64,000 bases of DNA from Kineosporia aurantiaca JCM 3230. GTDB taxonomy: Bacteria; Actinomycetota; Actinomycetes; Actinomycetales; Kineosporiaceae. The translations under genes were made by a program, and so were the position numbers. How positions within the stretch are numbered: the first letter of the stretch is position 1; each line of letters opens with the position of its first letter. The notes beneath the pieces were generated by a model. The model did not search any database and was not told the DNA's origin. It worked only from the letters and a program-made list of their open reading frames with translations. The stretch covers positions 124,001-188,000 of the forward strand of contig JODP01000013.1 of the NCBI GenBank assembly GCA_000719025.1, in the 5' to 3' direction. Positions 34,790 through 43,060 of the stretch are shown piece by piece.

Positions 34790-35140
34790 TCAGCGAATGA
34801 TCCTGCGGGAGCGCAACGAGGCGAGCGCCTCTTCCAGGATGGCCTGGCCGTCAGCGTCGCTGCGACGCTCCTTCACATACGCCAGGTGTGTCTTGTAGGG
34901 CTCGTTCCGCGGCGGAGACGGCGGAGTCGTGCGGTCCTGTCCGGCCGGGAAACCACAGCGCGGGCAGTCCCAGGTCTCCGGCGGCTGCACACCGGCCTCT
35001 TCCGAGAAACTCGGCCGGGTCTCATGCTTGTTGGCGCACCAGTAGGAGACGCGGAACCTCGGGGCAGTGTCGCCCCGCTCCGCCTCGCCCATCGGGCCGG
35101 CCCCAACTCGGCTGCCGCGGATAGCGTTGCCACTCGCCAC
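34790..35140 (-). CDS. Second RbpA-like RNA polymerase-binding protein
   Basis: 116 aa, GTG start with GAGAGG upstream. It keeps the RbpA plan: IRGSRVGAG tail, a zinc-ribbon-like core (SYWCANKHE and WDCPRCGFPAG, giving a CX~33CX2C pattern), a basic linker (PYKTHLAYVKERRSD) and a C-terminal helix (DGQAILEEALASLRSRR). It differs from the 21.3-kb RbpA in the linker, with KTHLAYVKERR where canonical RbpA has THWDMLxERR. Position directly after secG is common in actinobacteria. It may tune RNA polymerase with a different sigma factor; that is inference. Confidence 0.88.
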   Translation of the reverse strand: MASGNAIRGSRVGAGPMGEAERGDTAPRFRVSYWCANKHETRPSFSEEAGVQPPETWDCPRCGFPAGQDRTTPPSPPRNEPYKTHLAYVKERRSDADGQAILEEALASLRSRRIIR

Positions 35141-35191
35141 CGTGAATCCTCTCCTTCAGTACCGGACTCGCGCCGGTTGCCGGTATGTCGT

Positions 35192-35446
35192 TCAGAACGC
35201 GTCGGGGAAGAACCTGAAAATCAGGTTCAGGAGAACGATCACCGTCGCCCAGGTGACCCCGATCGCGATCGTGAACCGATTGAGGTTGCGCTCGGCGACC
35301 CCCGAGCTGCCCATGCTGGAGGACATGCCACCACCGAACATGTCTGACAGACCACCACCCCGCCCCTTATGCAGGAGGATCAGCAGCGTCAGGATCAGGC
35401 TGGTGATGACGAGAAGCACCTGAAGACTCAGGCGTAGCACGGACAC
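35192..35446 (-). CDS. secG: Preprotein translocase subunit SecG
   Basis: 84 aa with two membrane helices (LSLQVLLVITSLILTLLILLHKGRG and FTIAIGVTWATVIVLLNLIFRF) joined by the Gly/Ser/Met-rich loop (GGLSDMFGGGMSSSMGSSG) typical of SecG. It associates with SecYE and helps SecA-driven export. It sits after tpiA on the same strand, as in many Gram-positive bacteria, with a 149-bp gap containing a GC hairpin. Confidence 0.96.
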   Translation of the reverse strand: MSVLRLSLQVLLVITSLILTLLILLHKGRGGGLSDMFGGGMSSSMGSSGVAERNLNRFTIAIGVTWATVIVLLNLIFRFFPDAF

Positions 35447-35519
35447 GCGGACCTCTATCTCGGGTGTGTGGGTTCTGGATTGTTTTGCGAAAGCAGTCTC
35501 GAGACACAGCGTAAGCGAT

Positions 35520-35554
35520 GCGCGGCCCCGGATCGGACAGATCGGAGGCCGCGC
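35520..35554 (-). terminator. GC hairpin between tpiA and secG
   Basis: GCGCGGCC pairs with GGCCGCGC, with an inner CCGATC/GATC match in the 19-nt loop. It could attenuate read-through from the glycolytic genes into secG. No T tract. Confidence 0.45.
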
Positions 35555-35595
35555 CTCGCTGGATACGCGGTTTTTACCGGAGCTAAGCGTGCAGC

Positions 35596-36405
35596 TCAGG
35601 CTGTCTTATGGTCCCGATAGCGGACAATTGACGCGAATTCCCCCGGATCGATGGCCGCACCGCCGACGAGCGCTCCGTCGACATCGTCCTTCGCCATGAT
35701 CCCGGCGACGTTCTGCGCCTTGACCGAACCGCCGTACAGGATCCGGACCGCCTTCGCCACGTCGTCCGAGTACAGCTCGGCCACCCGGGCCCGCAGCGCC
35801 GAGCAGACCTCCTGCGCGTCGTCCGGGGTCGCCACCTCACCGGTGCCGATCGCCCAGACCGGCTCGTAGGCGATCACCATCTCGGCCACCTTCTCGGCCG
35901 GGATCCCGGCCAGGTCGGCGTCCAGCTGGGCCTGGCAGTGCGGCACGTGCCGGCCCTCCTTACGGACGGCCATCCCCTCACCGAGGCAGAGGATCGGCGT
36001 CAGGTCGTGCCGGATCGCGGCCTGGACCTTCTCGTTGACGACCGTGTCGCTCTCGTGGTGGTACTGCCGCCGCTCGGAGTGCCCGACCACCACGTAGCTG
36101 CACTTCAGCTTCGCGAGCATGGCCCCGGAGATCTCCCCGGTGTAGGCCCCCTTGTCGTACTGCGACAGGTCCTGGGCGCCGTACTTGAAGCTGAGCTTGT
36201 CGCCGTCCACCAGGGTCTGCACGGTGCGCAGATCGGTGAACGGCGGCAGCAGGGCCACCTCGACGGCGTCGAAGTCGTGCTTCCCGTCGTCGAGGGTCCA
36301 GGCCAGCTTCTGCACCAGATGGGCGGCCTCGAAGTGGTCGAGGTTCATCTTCCAGTTCCCCGCGATCAGCGGGGTCCTGGCGTCCTCGTCCTTCTTCTTC
36401 GCCAC
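35596..36405 (-). CDS. tpiA: Triose-phosphate isomerase
   Basis: 269 aa. All catalytic blocks are present: IAGNWKMN (Lys, Asn), VVGHSERRQYHHE (His general acid), MVIAYEPVWAIGTG (catalytic Glu and loop 6), and VRILYGGSVKAQNVAGIM phosphate loop. GTG start with GGAGAG, two bases after the pgk stop, so it is co-translated. Interconverts dihydroxyacetone phosphate and glyceraldehyde 3-phosphate in the cytoplasm. An N-terminal KKKDEDARTPL lead is usual for actinobacterial copies. Confidence 0.98.
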   Translation of the reverse strand: MAKKKDEDARTPLIAGNWKMNLDHFEAAHLVQKLAWTLDDGKHDFDAVEVALLPPFTDLRTVQTLVDGDKLSFKYGAQDLSQYDKGAYTGEISGAMLAKLKCSYVVVGHSERRQYHHESDTVVNEKVQAAIRHDLTPILCLGEGMAVRKEGRHVPHCQAQLDADLAGIPAEKVAEMVIAYEPVWAIGTGEVATPDDAQEVCSALRARVAELYSDDVAKAVRILYGGSVKAQNVAGIMAKDDVDGALVGGAAIDPGEFASIVRYRDHKTA

Positions 36406-36407
36406 GT

Positions 36408-37619
36408 TCAGCTCTCCAGGACGGTCAGGCCCGGGAGCGTCTTGCCCTCGAGGAACTCCAGGCTCGCGCCGCCGCCCGTCGAGATGTGGCCGAAGGCCTT
36501 CTCGTCGAAGCCGAGGGTGCGCACGGCCGCGGCCGAGTCACCGCCCCCGACCACGCTGAACGCCTTCGCGGAGACCAGCGCCTGGGCCACCGCACGGGTG
36601 CCGTGGCTGAACGCCTCCATCTCGAAGACCCCCATCGGGCCGTTCCAGAACACGGTGGCGCAGTCGGCCAGCTTGTCGGCGAACAGCTTCCCCGACTCCG
36701 GGCCGATGTCCAGGCCCAGCCGGTCGGCCGGGATCGCGTCGGCCGCGACCACGGCGTGCTCGGCGTCCGCGCTGAACGCGGTCGCCGCGACCACGTCGAC
36801 CGGGAGCACGAGCTCGACGCCGCGTTCCTTGGCCCGCTCGATGTAGCCGCGGACGGTGTCGAGCTGGTCCTCCTCGAGCAGGCTCTTACCGACCTCGTGG
36901 CCCTGGGCCTTGAGGAAGGTGAAGACCATGCCGCCACCGATCAGCAGCCGGTCGGCCGTGTTCAGCAGGTTGTCGATGACACCGAGCTTGTCGGACACCT
37001 TGGAACCGCCGAGCACCACCGCGTAGGGACGCTCGGGGGTCTCGGTGAGGCGCTTGAGCACCTCGACCTCGGCCAGGACCAGACCGCCGGCGGCGTGCGG
37101 CAGCTTCTGCGCGACGTCGTAGACGCTGGCTTGCTTGCGGTGCACGACGCCGAAGCCGTCGCTGACGTACCCGTCGGCCAGGGCCGCGAGCTGGTCGGCG
37201 AACGCACCGCGCTCGCCGTCGTCCTTACTCGTCTCCCCCGCGTTGAACCGCAGGTTCTCGAGCACCAGGAGCTCACCGTCACCGAGGGCCGCGACCGCGG
37301 CCTGGGCGGACTCGCCCACCGTGTCCTCGGCCAGGGTGACGCTCACTCCGGGCAGGAGTTGCTTGGCCCGCTCGACCGCCGGGGCGAGGGAGTACTTCGC
37401 CTCCGGCGTGCCCTTCGGCCGGCCGAGGTGGGCGACGACGATGACCTTGGCCCCGGCGTCCAGGAGCCGCTGCCAGGTCGGCAGCGACGCCCGGATCCGG
37501 CCGTCGTCCGTCACCGCGCCGGTCTCCTTGTCCAGCGGCACGTTCAGGTCGCTACGGACCAGAATGCGCTTGCCGGAAAGGGTCCCGAGCTCGGTGGTGA
37601 GGTCGTCGATCGTCCGCAT
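36408..37619 (-). CDS. pgk: Phosphoglycerate kinase
   Basis: 403 aa from ATG at 37619. Signature RILVRSDLNVPLDKETG near the N-terminus, RPKGTPEAKYSLAPAV, the hinge region and the C-terminal nucleotide loop GGGDSAAAVRTLGFDEKAFGHISTGGGASLEFLEGK. Transfers phosphate from 1,3-bisphosphoglycerate to ADP. Five bases separate it from gap upstream and two from tpiA downstream; the three are one operon. The frame continues upstream of the ATG inside gap, but that part is non-homologous. Confidence 0.98.
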   Translation of the reverse strand: MRTIDDLTTELGTLSGKRILVRSDLNVPLDKETGAVTDDGRIRASLPTWQRLLDAGAKVIVVAHLGRPKGTPEAKYSLAPAVERAKQLLPGVSVTLAEDTVGESAQAAVAALGDGELLVLENLRFNAGETSKDDGERGAFADQLAALADGYVSDGFGVVHRKQASVYDVAQKLPHAAGGLVLAEVEVLKRLTETPERPYAVVLGGSKVSDKLGVIDNLLNTADRLLIGGGMVFTFLKAQGHEVGKSLLEEDQLDTVRGYIERAKERGVELVLPVDVVAATAFSADAEHAVVAADAIPADRLGLDIGPESGKLFADKLADCATVFWNGPMGVFEMEAFSHGTRAVAQALVSAKAFSVVGGGDSAAAVRTLGFDEKAFGHISTGGGASLEFLEGKTLPGLTVLES

Positions 37620-37624
37620 CGAAC

Positions 37625-38629
37625 TCACAGACCGGTGCCGACGAGCACGGCCGCGTCGACCAGGCGGTTGGAGTAACCCCACTCGTTGTCGTACCAGCCG
37701 ACGACCTTGACCTGGTTGCCGATCACCTTGGTCAGGCCGGCGTCGAAGATGCAGCTGCTCGGGTCGGTGACGATGTCGCTGGAGACGATCGGGTCCTCGG
37801 TGTACTTCAGGAAGCCCTTGAGCTCGCCCTCGGCCGCGGCCTTGATCGCGGCGTTGACCTCCTCGACAGTGGTCTCGCGGCCGGCCGTGAAGGTCAGGTC
37901 GGTGGCGGAACCGGTCGGCACCGGCACCCGCAGCGCGTAGCCGTCGAGCTTGCCCTTCAGCGCGGGGATCACCAGGCTGATCGCCTTGGCGGCACCGGTG
38001 CTGGTCGGCACGATGTTGATCGCGGCGGCGCGGGCCCGGCGCAGGTCCTTGTGCGGGCCGTCCTGCAGGTTCTGGTCCTGGGTGTAGGCGTGGATCGTCG
38101 TCATCAGGCCCTTTTCGATCCCGAAGACGTCGTTCAGCACCTTGGCCATCGGGGCCAGGCAGTTCGTGGTGCAGGAGGCGTTGCTGACGATGTTGTGCTG
38201 CGCCGGGTCGTAGTCGGTGTGGTTCACACCCATCACGATGGTGAGGTCCTCGTTCTTGGCCGGGGCCGAGATCAGGACCTTCTTGGCGCCGCCGTCGAGG
38301 TGCGCCTTCGCCTTGGTGGCGTCGGTGAAGAAGCCGGTGGACTCGACCACGACGTCCACGCCGAGGTCCTTCCAGGGCAGGGCGCCCGGGTCGCGCTCGG
38401 CCAGCACCTTGATGCCCTTGCCGTCCACCACGATCTCCTCACCGGAGACGGTCACCTCGGCGTCCAGCCGGCCCAGGATCGAGTCGTACTTGAGCAGGTG
38501 GGCGAGGGTCTTCGTGTCGGTGAGGTCGTTGACGGCAACGATCTCGATGTCCGCACCGGCCGCCCGGGCAGCGCGGAAGAAGTTACGGCCGATCCGGCCG
38601 AAGCCGTTGATGCCAACGCGAACAGTCAC
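37625..38629 (-). CDS. gap: Glyceraldehyde-3-phosphate dehydrogenase (type I)
   Basis: 334 aa from GTG at 38629 with GAGG nine nt upstream. Rossmann start VRVGINGFGRIGRNFFRA, catalytic Cys in SNASCTTNCLAP, catalytic His in MTTIHAYTQDQNLQDGPHKDLRRARAA and the GWYDNEWGYSNRLVD ending. NAD-dependent glycolytic form by the standard pattern. It starts the gap-pgk-tpiA operon; 274 bp separate it from whiA on the same strand. Confidence 0.98.
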   Translation of the reverse strand: MTVRVGINGFGRIGRNFFRAARAAGADIEIVAVNDLTDTKTLAHLLKYDSILGRLDAEVTVSGEEIVVDGKGIKVLAERDPGALPWKDLGVDVVVESTGFFTDATKAKAHLDGGAKKVLISAPAKNEDLTIVMGVNHTDYDPAQHNIVSNASCTTNCLAPMAKVLNDVFGIEKGLMTTIHAYTQDQNLQDGPHKDLRRARAAAINIVPTSTGAAKAISLVIPALKGKLDGYALRVPVPTGSATDLTFTAGRETTVEEVNAAIKAAAEGELKGFLKYTEDPIVSSDIVTDPSSCIFDAGLTKVIGNQVKVVGWYDNEWGYSNRLVDAAVLVGTGL

Positions 38630-38860
38630 TTCTGGTTTCCTCTCGTCATCCACAGCGCACCGGGAGGCCCGGTGCCAGTTTTGTGGTGTGCGGCACTCAC
38701 CCTACGCGGTGCGGTTGAGCCCCGGATGTCCAGACAGCTCCTGGTCAGGTCCCGTGTCGAGACCCCTTTCCGGAGTAGTGATCACGGGACCAACAAGCCG
38801 TTAATCAGGGACGTCGGGCATGTGTCGGAGCCCGGCGCCCCGGAGCCGGGGGCCCGGTGG

Positions 38861-38900
38861 GACCGGGTGGGACCGGGTGGGACCGGGTGGGACCGGGCGG
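38861..38900. repeat. 10-bp tandem repeat downstream of whiA
   Basis: GACCGGGTGG is repeated three times and followed by GACCGGGCGG, ending four bases before the whiA stop codon. It sits in the whiA-gap spacer. Confidence 0.9.
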
Positions 38901-38903
38901 TGA

Positions 38904-39884
38904 TCAGGCGTCCAGCATGTCCGGGGTGAGATTCGCGTCGGTCCCGGGGACGCCGAGGTCGGCCGCGCGCTTGTCGGCCATCGCCAGCAGCCGCCGGATC
39001 CGGCCCGCCACCGCGTCCTTGGTCATCTGCGGCTCGGCCAGCTGACCGAGTTCCTCCAGGCTGGCCTGCTTGTGGGCCAGGCGCAGCTTGCCGGCCGAGC
39101 GCAGGTGCTCGGGCACCTCGTCGCCGAGGATCTCCAGGGCCCGCTCGACCCGGGAGCCGGCCGCCACCGCGGCCCGCGCCGAACGCCGCAGGTTCGCGTC
39201 GTCGAAGTTCGCCAGCCGGTTCGCGGTGGCCCGCACCTCGCGGCGCATCCGCCGCTCTTCCCAGGCCATCACCGCGTCGTGCGCGCCGAGCCGGGTCAGC
39301 AGCGCCCCGATCGTGTCACCGTCCCGGATCACCACCCGGTCCACCCCGCGCACCTCGCGGGCCTTGGCCTGGATCCCGAGCCGGCGGGCGGCGCCGACCA
39401 GGGCCAGGGCCGCCTCCGGACCCGGGCAGGTGACCTCGAGGGCGCTGGACCGGCCCGGCTCGGTGAGCGAGCCGTGGGCCAGGAACGCGCCGCGCCAGGC
39501 GGCCTCCGCATCGCAGGTGGCGCCGGAGACGACCTGCGGGGGCAGACCCCGCACCGGACGCCCGCGCCCGTCCACCAGTCCGGTCTGCCGGGCCAGCGAC
39601 TCACCGTCACGCATGACCCGGACCACGTACCGGCTGCCCCGGCGCAGGCCGCCGGGGGCCAGGACGACGATGTCGCTGCTGTGGCCGAACACGTCGCTGA
39701 TGTCCTTGCGCAGCCGGCGTGCGGCCGCGGCGGTGTCGAGCTCGGCTTCCACGACGATGCGGCCGCCGACGATGTGTAGCCCCCCGGCGAACCGGAGAGT
39801 GGCCGACACCTCGGCTTTGCGGCAGCAGGGCTTGGTGACCTGCAGCCGACTCAATTCGTCTTTGACCAGTGCCGTCAATGCCAT
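38904..39884 (-). CDS. whiA: DNA-binding regulator WhiA
   Basis: 326 aa from ATG at 39884 (MALTALVKDELSRL, the standard WhiA start; ten further codons upstream are ignored). The LAGLIDADG-homing-endonuclease-like N-terminal two thirds includes CCRKAEVSATLRFAGGLHI and ATCDAEAAWRGAFLAHGSLTEP. The C-terminal HTH includes RLAHKQASLEELGQLAEPQMTKDAVAGRIRRLL. WhiA drives sporulation septation in Streptomyces and is retained in most Gram-positives. It lies in the universal rapZ-yvcK-whiA block. Confidence 0.97.
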   Translation of the reverse strand: MALTALVKDELSRLQVTKPCCRKAEVSATLRFAGGLHIVGGRIVVEAELDTAAAARRLRKDISDVFGHSSDIVVLAPGGLRRGSRYVVRVMRDGESLARQTGLVDGRGRPVRGLPPQVVSGATCDAEAAWRGAFLAHGSLTEPGRSSALEVTCPGPEAALALVGAARRLGIQAKAREVRGVDRVVIRDGDTIGALLTRLGAHDAVMAWEERRMRREVRATANRLANFDDANLRRSARAAVAAGSRVERALEILGDEVPEHLRSAGKLRLAHKQASLEELGQLAEPQMTKDAVAGRIRRLLAMADKRAADLGVPGTDANLTPDMLDA

Positions 39885-40013
39885 GAACAGCATCTTGCCA
39901 CTGCCCGCAAGCATGGTTCGTGCACTTGTGAATTACCGGGCCCACGACGCCTCTTCGGGTACCGGTACAGCGCTGGGTGAACCGGTGCGATCAGCTCTTC
40001 GGCGTGGCCCGGA

Positions 40014-40991
40014 TCACCGGTTCAGCGTGATCGATCCACTGAACAGGTCACGGTAGGCCGCGGCCAGCCGGAGCGGATCGTGCCGCGGCGTCCCGTCACC
40101 GAGCGCTACGTCCCGGGTGACCACGACGGCACCCAGCGTCTGGGCCACCGCGACCAGCGAGTCCTCGTCCTCGATCTGCGACGGGTCGACCAGCACCGCG
40201 TCGATCCGCAGGTCCGGGGCGTGGGCGGCGAGCACCTCGAGGTGGTTCTCCGGGGAGAAACCGTCGGTCTCTCCCGGCTGCTGGCCGAGGTTCAGCGTCA
40301 GGCAGATCCGGGCCTGGGTGCTGGCCAGCGCGCGGGCCAGCTCGGGGACCAGCAGGTGCGGCAGGACGCTGGTGTACCAGGACCCCGGGCCGAGCACGGC
40401 CCAGTCGGCGTCCCGCACCGCCTCCAGCACCTCGGGCCGGGCCGGCGGGTCGTTGGGGCTGAGCTGCACCCCGATCACCCGTCCCGGCGTGGTGGCTACC
40501 GCGACCTGACCGCGGACGGTGGTCAGCCCGGCCGGGTCGTCCGGGTCGATGCCCAGCACGGTGCCCTCGATGTCCAGCGGAACGGCGGCCATCGGCAGTA
40601 CCCGGCCGCGAGCCCCGAGCAGCCGGGCCACCCAGTCCAGGCCGACGACCGGGTCGTCCAGCAATTCCCAAAGGGTGACGATGAGCAGATTGCCGAGCGC
40701 GTGATCGTGCAACGCCCCGGCACTGGCGAAGCGGTGCTGCAGGACGTCCCGCCAGAGCAAACCCCACTCGCTGTCGTCACACAGGGCCGACAACGCCATC
40801 CTCAGGTCACCCGGCGGCAGCACGCCGAACTCGCGACGCAGCCGCCCGGACGAGCCGCCGTCGTCGGCCACCGTCACCACCGCGGTCAGCCGATCGGTGA
40901 GATGACGCAGCGCGGACAGCGAGGCGGCCAGTCCGTGGCCGCCGCCGAGGGCGACGACGTTCGGCCCGCGGCCGAGCGGGGACGGGATCAC
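40014..40991 (-). CDS. yvcK: YvcK/CofD-like gluconeogenesis factor
   Basis: 325 aa. CofD-like fold: VVALGGGHGLAASLSALRHL, VTVADDGGSSGRLRREFGVLPPGDLRMAL, GALHDHALGNLLIVTLWE and LGPGSWYTSVLPHLLVPELARAL. YvcK binds UDP-GlcNAc-type nucleotides and supports growth on gluconeogenic carbon in Bacillus and Listeria; it is required for cell shape in mycobacteria (CuvA). GTG start overlaps the rapZ stop as GTGA. Confidence 0.95.
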   Translation of the reverse strand: MIPSPLGRGPNVVALGGGHGLAASLSALRHLTDRLTAVVTVADDGGSSGRLRREFGVLPPGDLRMALSALCDDSEWGLLWRDVLQHRFASAGALHDHALGNLLIVTLWELLDDPVVGLDWVARLLGARGRVLPMAAVPLDIEGTVLGIDPDDPAGLTTVRGQVAVATTPGRVIGVQLSPNDPPARPEVLEAVRDADWAVLGPGSWYTSVLPHLLVPELARALASTQARICLTLNLGQQPGETDGFSPENHLEVLAAHAPDLRIDAVLVDPSQIEDEDSLVAVAQTLGAVVVTRDVALGDGTPRHDPLRLAAAYRDLFSGSITLNR

Positions 40992-41995
40992 TCGCGCCCC
41001 AGATCCCGGTGGACGGCAGTGACGGCCACGCCGGCCCCTTCCAGCTTCTGGGCCAGCAACTCGGTAATCGCCACCGAACGGTGCTTGCCGCCGGTGCAGC
41101 CCACGGCGATCGTGGCGTAGCGCTTGTTCTCCCGCACGTACCCGGCCAGCACCGGCTGCAGCGCCAGGGCGTAACGATCGACGAACTCCATGGCGCCCTC
41201 CTGCCCGAGCACGTAGTCGGCCACGTCGGCGTCCAGGCCGTTGTGCGAGCGCAGCTCCGGGACCCAGAACGGGTTGGGCAGGAACCGCACGTCGGCCACC
41301 TGGTCGGCGTCCAGCGGCAGGCCGTACTTGAAGCCGAACGACATCAGCAGGATCCGGATCGCCGGGTCACCGGCGTCCCCGAACAGCGCGATGATCTTGC
41401 TGGCCAGCTCGTGCACGTTCAGCCGCGAGGTGTCGATCAGGGTGTCCGCGTTGCCCCGCAGCTCCCCCATCACCTTGCGCTCGGCCCGGATCCCGTCCAG
41501 CGGCGCACTGTCGCCCTGCAACGGGTGCGGCCGGCGCACCGACTCGAACCGGCGCACCAGGGTCTCGTTGGTGGCGTCGAGGAACAGCAGACGGGTGCGG
41601 ATGCCGCTGCGCTCGGCGGTGGCCACGGCATCGGCCAGGGCGCTGAAGAACGACCGGCCCCGCACGTCGACGGCGACCGCGATCCGCCGGACCCGCGGCT
41701 CGGCGGTGGCCGCCAGCACCGCCAGCTCGGCAATCAGCTGCGGCGGCAGGTTGTCGACGACGTACCAGCCCAGGTCCTCCAGGGCCTTGGCCGCGGTACT
41801 GCGCCCGGCCCCGGACATGCCGGTGATGATCAGCAGCTCCGACGTGGCCGCCGAACCGCCGGTGACCGGCGTTTCGTCCGGCTCGGTCGCGGGCGTCAGG
41901 GTGGCCGACGCCACCGTCTCGGCCACCGCGGATGCCGTGGACTCCGACGCGCCGGGCTCGGACGCCTCCGGGGTGGTGGTCACCTTGCTCTCCAT
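40988..41995 (-). CDS. rapZ: RNase adapter RapZ (P-loop nucleotide-binding protein)
   Basis: 335 aa. The Walker A GMSGAGRST follows a ~50-residue acidic Thr/Ala/Glu-rich N-terminal tail not found in E. coli RapZ. Later blocks are GWYVVDNLPPQLI, DVRGRSFF, LLFLDATNETLVRRFESVRRPHPL, RLNVHELASKI, SFGFKYGLPLDADQVADVRFLPNPFW and AVGCTGGKHRSVAI. E. coli RapZ targets sRNA GlmZ to RNase E; in Gram-positives the role is less clear, with nucleotide second-messenger binding proposed. Coupled with yvcK. The upstream 1 kb is repetitive non-coding DNA. Confidence 0.96.
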   Translation of the reverse strand: MESKVTTTPEASEPGASESTASAVAETVASATLTPATEPDETPVTGGSAATSELLIITGMSGAGRSTAAKALEDLGWYVVDNLPPQLIAELAVLAATAEPRVRRIAVAVDVRGRSFFSALADAVATAERSGIRTRLLFLDATNETLVRRFESVRRPHPLQGDSAPLDGIRAERKVMGELRGNADTLIDTSRLNVHELASKIIALFGDAGDPAIRILLMSFGFKYGLPLDADQVADVRFLPNPFWVPELRSHNGLDADVADYVLGQEGAMEFVDRYALALQPVLAGYVRENKRYATIAVGCTGGKHRSVAITELLAQKLEGAGVAVTAVHRDLGRE

Positions 41996-43060
41996 CTGTC
42001 GGCTGTCTCGTTGCTCGATGTGCTCGGACTCTTAGGACGGGTACGGACGGTTTCGCGCGGCTGGTCATTATTGCGCCCCGTCCGCCCGGCCCGTGCAGCG
42101 GTCCGGCCGCACCTCCTTGGTGCGTTCGGCATCGAACCGCACCAGGGTTAACGGCTGGGAGTTCCCGGGGGAACCGGCCGATCGGAGCAGACCCGCTCGG
42201 TCGAGCCGGGGAGCCCTGGCCAGGGGTGGTTGTCCGGTTGGGAGCGACCTTGCGTTCGTGGCCGGTCACTTCTGGGAAATGTGGACGCTCGTGGCCGGCA
42301 ACGCGGTCGGCCCACCCTGGGTATGGCTGAAGTTCATGGCTGGTCACCTACGTGAGCCAGTCGCCTTCTCGGAAATGGTGGACGCCGGCGGTCGGCAGCG
42401 AGGTCGGCGCCCCTTGGGTACGACCTCGAGTTCTTGGCCCAGCAGCCCCGCAGATTGCCGACTTATAGCCCAGCAGATTCAAGACCGATCCGATTCCAGG
42501 CTCACCAGATCCGAGGGCCGTCCGATTCGAGGCCCTGCAACCCTCGCATCATCCGAATCCGCGGCTCACCCACCTCTCAGGCCACCCGATCCGCAGCCCA
42601 CCCAACTCTCGACCCACCTGATCCGTGGCTCACCTGATCTGGCCCCACCAAATCCACGGCCCACCCGACTCTCGACCCCACCTGAACCGTGGATCACCTG
42701 ATCTGGCACCACCAGATCCACGGCCCACCCGACTCTCGACCCCACCCGATCCGCAGCCCACCCGGCTCTCGACCCCACCTGATCCGTGGCTCACCTGATC
42801 TGGCCCCACCAGATCCACGGGGCCCACCCGACTCTCGGCTCCACCCCATCCCTAACCGCCCGACTCTCCGCGCCACCCAATCCGTGACTCGCCTGACTCT
42901 CGGCCCGCCGGAACCGCCCGGTCTCGGCCCACCCGACTCTCGGCCCCACCCGATCCATGGCCCACCCGATCCGTGGCCCCCGGTCTCGGCCCACCGACTC
43001 GTAGCCCCATCTGATCCGTGGCCGCGGACCCCGCTTCTTGCCCCACCTGATCCCAACCCG
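41996..43060. repeat. Gene-free 1.07-kb uvrC-rapZ spacer with nested degenerate repeats
   Basis: 41996-42253 shows no feature. From 42254 two diverged ~80-100-bp units sit in tandem (42254-42331 and 42332-42429; each opens GTTC(G/A)TGGC(C/T)GGTCAC and holds GGAAATG(G)TGGACGC). Then 42582-42840 alternates a 34-bp unit with three copies of a 65-67-bp unit (42613, 42677, 42774). Each 65-mer carries the hairpin ATCTGG-cccca-CCAGAT nested in CCGTGG/CCACGG. Fragments with CCCACCCGA(CTCTC/TCC) continue to about 43050. Open frames across it are low-complexity and not credible genes. Confidence 0.88.

Noticed and set aside
42582..43050. Possible CRISPR array in the rapZ-uvrC spacer
   Set aside because: Repeats are degenerate and of mixed length, contiguous or overlapping without unique spacers, and no cas genes are present.
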